This document shows, piece by piece, positions 7,220-9,384 of a stretch of 9,384 nucleotides of DNA. A program made the position numbers and the translations under genes. Numbering within the stretch: the first letter of the stretch is position 1; each line of letters opens with the position of its first letter. Under the pieces are notes generated by a model that saw only the letters and a list, made by a program, of their open reading frames with translations, had not been told where the DNA came from and searched no databases. Source of the stretch: Solirubrobacteraceae bacterium (lineage in GTDB: Bacteria; Actinomycetota; Thermoleophilia; Solirubrobacterales; Solirubrobacteraceae); assembly GCA_025455895.1 (NCBI GenBank), contig JALOLQ010000172.1, positions 1-9,384 of the forward strand, given 5' to 3'.

Positions 7220-7407
7220 ATGTCGCACGACCTGCTGAAGCTCAAGGAGAAGGAGCGCCTGCCGCGCGAGGAGGCGGCCGCGCGGCTGCGCGCGATCGCC
7301 GACGAGCTCGCCTCCGGCAACGGCGTCGTCTGGGAGCAGGACGGCAAGCGCTACGTCGCCAAGACCCCGCCCGAGGTGAAGCTCAAGAGATCAAGATCAG
7401 CTGGTAG
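7220..7407 (+). pseudogene. Amphi-Trp domain small protein, frame broken near the C-terminus
   Basis: The start is well supported: AAGGAG at 7208-7213, overlapping the previous stop, and ATG at 7220. The reading frame gives MSHDLLKLKEKERLPREEAA, then ARLRAIADELASGNGVVWEQ and a segment ending TPPEVKLK at about residue 55. This is the layout of the amphi-Trp family (about 70-80 residues, function unknown), which normally goes on with another charged strand and ends in a strand closed by Trp and the stop. Here the closing sequence EIKISW-stop is present at 7387-7407 but in another frame, directly after VKLK. About ten residues, with a base count that is not a multiple of three, seem to be missing. 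As written, the frame would instead run on to 7924 through the antisense of the next gene. Co-transcription with the acyl-CoA dehydrogenase is likely. The family call rests on the start pattern and the W-stop ending. Confidence 0.75.
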
Positions 7408-7423
7408 CCCGGCTCAGGCCGGG
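7408..7423. terminator. Hairpin between convergent genes, possible two-way terminator
   Basis: CCCGGC (7408-7413) pairs with GCCGGG (7418-7423) around a 4-base loop. It starts at the base after the amphi-Trp TAG, and the crotonase stop falls in the loop. No T-run follows on either strand. Confidence 0.42.
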
Positions 7424-8211
7424 TCGGTGAACCGCGCGGGTTCCTTGGTGAACCCCGCGGTCACCGCGGCGATCTGGTTCGGCGAGCCGAGCAGCTCGGT
7501 CTGGAGCACGGACTCGAGCAGCAGCGCCTCGCCGGCGTCGGCGTTCCAGGTCTCGTCGAGCAGCCGCTTGCCGCGGCGGATCGCGTCGGGCGACTTGCCG
7601 GCGATCTCGGCGGCCAGCTCGCGCGCGGCGGCGAGCGGCTCGGCGGCGGTGCGGGTGACGAGCCCGATCTCGGCGGCCTGCGCGCCGTCGACGACCCGGC
7701 CGGTGAAGACGAGCTCCTTGGCGACGTCGGCGCGCACGAGCCGCGGCAGGAAGCGGGTGATCCCCATGTCGGGGATCAGGCCCCACTTGATCTCCATCAC
7801 CGAGAGGCGCGCGTCGGGCGCGGCGATCCGCAGGTCGGCGCCGAGCGCGATCTGCAGCCCGCCGCCGAAGCACGCGCCGTGGATCGCGGCGATCACCGGC
7901 ACGGGCACGAGCGACCAGTCGTAGGCCACGCGCTGGGCGAGGTTCGCGACCTCGCCGTTCGAGCGGGCGAGCAGGTCCTCGGTCGAGATCGGGCCGCTCA
8001 TGAAGCTCGCGACGTCGAGCCCCGAGCAGAAGCTCGGGCCCTCCCCGTGCAGCACGACGGCGCGCACGCCCGGCTCCGAGCGCAGCCGCTCCGCCGCGGC
8101 GGCGATCGCCAGGAACATCGGCCCGTCCAGCGCGTTGTGCTTGTCCGCGCGCACCAGCCGCACCTCCGCGACGTGGTCCGCGACCTCGACGACGACCCGG
8201 TCCTCGCTCAT
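7414..8211 (-). CDS. Crotonase / enoyl-CoA hydratase-isomerase family protein
   Basis: The 265-residue protein is a full-length crotonase-fold enzyme that acts on acyl-CoA thioesters in the cytoplasm. The CoA-binding and first oxyanion-hole segment is FCSGLD at 61-66, with NALDG at 26-30 before it. The second oxyanion segment is HGACFGGGLQIALGADLR at 111-128. Of the two hydratase glutamates (144 and 164 in rat enoyl-CoA hydratase), the first is Q120 here and the second is kept as E140 (SVMEIKWGL). D148 (IPDMG) sits eight residues after E140, which matches the spacing of the catalytic Glu and Asp in dienoyl-CoA isomerase. So it may be an isomerase rather than a hydratase; the substrate is unknown. 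The C-terminal helices are complete and it ends in FTDPA. The start at 8211 has no clear ribosome site; TATCCT at 8224-8219 could give a nearly leaderless transcript. The upstream gene on the same strand ends 25 bases away. Confidence 0.92.
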   Translation of the reverse strand: MSEDRVVVEVADHVAEVRLVRADKHNALDGPMFLAIAAAAERLRSEPGVRAVVLHGEGPSFCSGLDVASFMSGPISTEDLLARSNGEVANLAQRVAYDWSLVPVPVIAAIHGACFGGGLQIALGADLRIAAPDARLSVMEIKWGLIPDMGITRFLPRLVRADVAKELVFTGRVVDGAQAAEIGLVTRTAAEPLAAARELAAEIAGKSPDAIRRGKRLLDETWNADAGEALLLESVLQTELLGSPNQIAAVTAGFTKEPARFTDPA

Positions 8212-8218
8212 GGCCCGC

Positions 8219-8224
8219 AGGATA
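8219..8224 (-). promoter_or_regulatory. Possible -10 box for a leaderless crotonase transcript
   Basis: TATCCT on the minus strand fits TANNNT and ends 7 bases before the ATG at 8211, which itself lacks a ribosome site. No good -35 is visible, so this is weak. Confidence 0.22.
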
Positions 8225-8236
8225 TTCGCGGAGGCC

Positions 8237-8875
8237 TCAGTCGTCCTTCGGCGGCGGGCGGAAGACGATCCGCTTGAGCTCGGTGATCGAGCTGCCGCCG
8301 AGGCGCATGACGGTCTGGATGCCCTCCTGGCCGAGCTCGCCCGCGTCGAGCGCGCGGCGCAGCTCGTTGAGCTCGGGGCGCACCTCCTCGGGCACGTCGT
8401 CGCGCGGGACGTCGATGAGGATCAGGTGCCGCGGGCGGCGCGCCGCGGCCGCGGGACGCACCCAGCGCTCGCGCTCGGCGGCGTCGAGCGTCTCGGCGAC
8501 GACGACGACGGTGTCCCCCGCCTGGAGGCGCTTGGCGACCGTCGCGTCGAGCAGCGCCGCGGTCTGGGCCTCGATCTGCTCGTCCGGCACGCGGCCGCGG
8601 ATCAGCTCGCGGACCTTGCCCGCGCTCAGCAGCGGCCCGGTCTCCTCGAGCACGCGCTGCGCGAACCGCTCGCCCTCGGCGAGCACCGGCGAGACGACGA
8701 CGAGCAGGCTCCCGGGGCTGTAGCGCATGCGGTCCGCCGGGCGCAGCAGGCGGCAGCGCGTGGAGATGTCGGTCGGCCGCGGGGGCCCCGCGTTGCGGCG
8801 CGGGCGGTCCGACGACCACGCCCCGCGCTCGTCCTCGGGGATCTTCACGCTGCGGGGTCCGGGGGCGTCCGTCAT
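8237..8875 (-). CDS. Polynucleotide-kinase-like P-loop protein with a decayed ATP-binding motif
   Basis: The frame gives 212 residues. The first 50 are Pro/Arg-rich and look disordered. From residue 53 the sequence follows the layout of PNK-like AAA kinases: a first strand SPGSLLVVVS, a helix with LSAGKVREL at 83-91, the long helix DEQIEAQTAALLDATVAKRL at 98-117, the strand TVVVVAETL at 122-130, and a final strand LILIDVP at 151-157. The key residues are lost. Where the family has G-x-x-G-x-G-K-S/T there is SPVLAEGER (62-70), and the Asp of the second strand (family DATN) is not kept. It is therefore probably not an active kinase and may be a binding or structural protein. The start is uncertain: ATG 8875 has GGAGGG directly against it with no spacer, and M50 (8728) is a possible alternative. 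It shares its strand with the crotonase downstream. The fold call is moderate; function unknown. Confidence 0.68.
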   Translation of the reverse strand: MTDAPGPRSVKIPEDERGAWSSDRPRRNAGPPRPTDISTRCRLLRPADRMRYSPGSLLVVVSPVLAEGERFAQRVLEETGPLLSAGKVRELIRGRVPDEQIEAQTAALLDATVAKRLQAGDTVVVVAETLDAAERERWVRPAAAARRPRHLILIDVPRDDVPEEVRPELNELRRALDAGELGQEGIQTVMRLGGSSITELKRIVFRPPPKDD

Positions 8876-8890
8876 CCCTCCATGGTGACA

Positions 8891-8929
8891 GCAGGCCGTG
8901 CGCGGGGCTCCGGCGGACCCGCGGCCTGC
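8891..8929. promoter_or_regulatory. Inverted repeat in a divergent intergenic region
   Basis: GCAGGCCG at 8891-8898 and CGGCCTGC at 8922-8929 are perfect inverted copies, 23 bases apart, between the kinase-like gene (minus) and the small membrane peptide (plus). It could be a hairpin in the minus-strand leader or a split operator. Confidence 0.3.
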
Positions 8930-8936
8930 ACGTTTT

Positions 8937-8953
8937 CCGCACGCTGCGTGCGG
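8937..8953. promoter_or_regulatory. 17-bp palindrome, operator candidate
   Basis: CCGCACGC-T-GCGTGCGG is a perfect 8+1+8 inverted repeat, 62 bases before the kinase-like start and 47 before the membrane-peptide start. The genes are divergent, so termination makes little sense and a protein-binding site is more likely. I see no clear -10 box beside it. Confidence 0.4.
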
Positions 8954-8999
8954 GGTTTCACCGGACGCCGGCCCCGCGCCCCGGTGGGACGCTCACGCC

Positions 9000-9098
9000 A
9001 TGAAGAACCAGGGTGGAGAGGGACTGGACTTCTCGCTCATGGCGATGGGGATCGTGATGACGCTCGCGATCCTCGCGCTCGTGGTGATGATGTCCTAG
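9000..9098 (+). CDS. Small single-span membrane protein, 32 residues
   Basis: The frame from ATG 9000 reads MKNQGGEGLDFSLMAMGIVM and then TLAILALVVMMS. A polar ten-residue head is followed by about 20 hydrophobic residues that can cross the membrane once, ending one residue later. I recognise no family. The composition argues for a real gene: five methionines, a Lys/Asn start and clean hydrophobicity stand out from the Arg/Ala/Pro-rich chance frames of this GC-rich window. GGTGGGA lies about 10 bases upstream as a weak ribosome site. The frame is open back to 8898, but the added residues are Pro/Arg-rich and cross the palindrome, so ATG 9000 is preferred. Strong hairpins follow about 40 bases after the stop. 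It could be a subunit-like membrane peptide or a regulatory one; function unknown. Confidence 0.6.
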   Translation: MKNQGGEGLDFSLMAMGIVMTLAILALVVMMS

Positions 9099-9136
9099 CG
9101 CGAAGACCCCGTGCGGGGGGACGCGTGTGACGGACG

Positions 9137-9175
9137 CGGCCGGCGGCCCGCGCCGGCCGGCGGTTGTCCCGCCGG
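9137..9175 (+). terminator. Two overlapping GC hairpins after the small membrane gene
   Basis: CGGCCGGCG (9137-9145) pairs with CGCCGGCCG (9151-9159) around 5 bases. CCGGCGG (9157-9163) pairs with CCGCCGG (9169-9175) around TTGTC. The stems share bases 9157-9159, so both cannot be complete at once. With no T-run this is at best an unusual terminator for the membrane-peptide transcript. Confidence 0.42.
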
Positions 9176-9193
9176 CGCACATCCGGGTAGGTT
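9164..9193 (+). promoter_or_regulatory. Probable promoter of the exported-protein gene
   Basis: TTGTCC at 9164-9169 and TAGGTT at 9188-9193 are separated by 18 bases and resemble a vegetative actinobacterial promoter. Transcription would start near 9200, giving a leader of about 75 bases. Confidence 0.42.
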
Positions 9194-9208
9194 TGCCGGA
9201 CCGCCTCG

Positions 9209-9265
9209 TCCGTGGGGAGCCTGGCGGGCGGGCGCGCTCGCGCGTCCCGCTGTCCCTACCACGGA
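9209..9265 (+). promoter_or_regulatory. Structured leader that pairs with part of the ribosome site
   Basis: TCCGTGG (9209-9215) pairs with CCACGGA (9259-9265). Inside, GCGGG (9224-9228) pairs with CCCGC (9246-9250), and a GCGCG/CGCGC stem closes the tip. The outer stem covers the first three bases of the ribosome site GGAGGAG (9263-9269). I do not recognise a known riboswitch. Confidence 0.38.
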
Positions 9266-9275
9266 GGAGAACCGA

Positions 9276-9384
9276 ATGTCCGTCGTCTCACGGCCGCGCG
9301 TGCGCGGCCTCGCCGTCTTCGCCGCGCTCGCGGTGCTGTTCGCCGCCGCGCCGGCCGCGCAGGCCGCGCCGATCTTCAAGGCGC
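9276..9384 (+). CDS. Exported protein, N-terminal part only
   Basis: Only 36 codons lie in the window. The ATG at 9276 has a strong ribosome site, GGAGG at 9263-9267, 8 bases upstream. The protein starts MSVVSRPRVRG with a basic head, continues with a hydrophobic core LAVFAALAVLFAAAPAA, and has an AQA-AP signal peptidase I site after residue 30. The mature part begins APIFKA and is cut by the window edge. It is therefore a Sec-exported protein with no lipobox. Nothing more can be said of its function. It has its own promoter-like sequence and a structured leader. Confidence 0.82.
   Translation, partial: MSVVSRPRVRGLAVFAALAVLFAAAPAAQAAPIFKA

Noticed and set aside
5263..7347. A 694-codon minus-strand frame
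   Set aside because: It is the mirror of the acyl-CoA dehydrogenase in its first part and an out-of-frame reading of porG in its second.
7223..7924. A long C-terminal extension of the amphi-Trp frame
   Set aside because: It runs antisense through the crotonase gene with Ser/Arg/Ala-rich sequence, while the family ending is present in the neighbouring frame.
8208..8942. A 244-codon minus-strand frame that overlaps the kinase-like gene
   Set aside because: It is an alternative frame, almost all Arg/Ala/Pro, with no strand/helix pattern.
9195..9275. A c-di-AMP (ydaO-type) riboswitch in front of the exported-protein gene
   Set aside because: This would fit the context of actinobacterial exported wall enzymes, but I could not find the conserved GGGUGAA-like core and closing elements, so only an unclassified structured leader is reported.

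Overview
The window is very GC-rich and densely coded. Codons strongly favour G or C at the third position, promoters look like TANNNT -10 boxes, and genes sit a few bases apart or overlap. The gene content (a PorGAB 2-oxoacid oxidoreductase, fatty-acid-type acyl-CoA enzymes, an amphi-Trp protein, secreted proteins with Ala-rich signal peptides) suggests a chromosomal segment of a high-GC actinobacterium, perhaps of the Thermoleophilia/Solirubrobacterales kind. That placement is inference. No tRNA, rRNA, CRISPR array, insertion sequence or phage gene was seen.

Layout. 1-1226 (minus) is a secreted beta-propeller protein that runs off the left edge and is broken by an internal frame-shifting deletion. 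1227-1418 is intergenic, with a strong hairpin and a 17-bp direct repeat. 1419-5903 (minus) is a tight four-gene operon, transcribed porG, porA, porB, then a GltD-like flavoprotein with a PorD-like 2x[4Fe-4S] tail. The four genes overlap or are 8 bases apart, and porA carries a 7-bp tandem duplication that shifts its frame. 5904-6066 is a divergent control region with a 14-bp palindrome between two promoter-like sequences. 6067-7209 (plus) is an acyl-CoA dehydrogenase, followed at 7220-7407 by a small amphi-Trp gene that has lost an internal piece. Converging on it, 7414-8211 (minus) is a crotonase and 8237-8875 (minus) a P-loop-kinase-like protein whose ATP-binding motif has decayed. 8876-8999 is a second divergent region with palindromes. 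On the plus strand follow a 32-residue membrane peptide (9000-9098) and the start of an exported protein (9276 to the edge) with its own promoter and a structured leader.

How the genes fit together. The Por complex interconverts pyruvate and acetyl-CoA with low-potential electrons. The fused flavoprotein probably connects those electrons to NAD(P)H, in place of a free ferredoxin subunit. The acyl-CoA dehydrogenase and crotonase are beta-oxidation-type enzymes that feed or draw on the same acetyl-CoA pool, and the first shares its promoter region with the por operon.

The most notable points are: three frame disruptions in about 9 kb (propeller, porA, amphi-Trp), which are either real decay or assembly errors; the flavoprotein-ferredoxin fusion in the por operon; the decayed kinase; and several inverted repeats at divergent promoters and in a leader.
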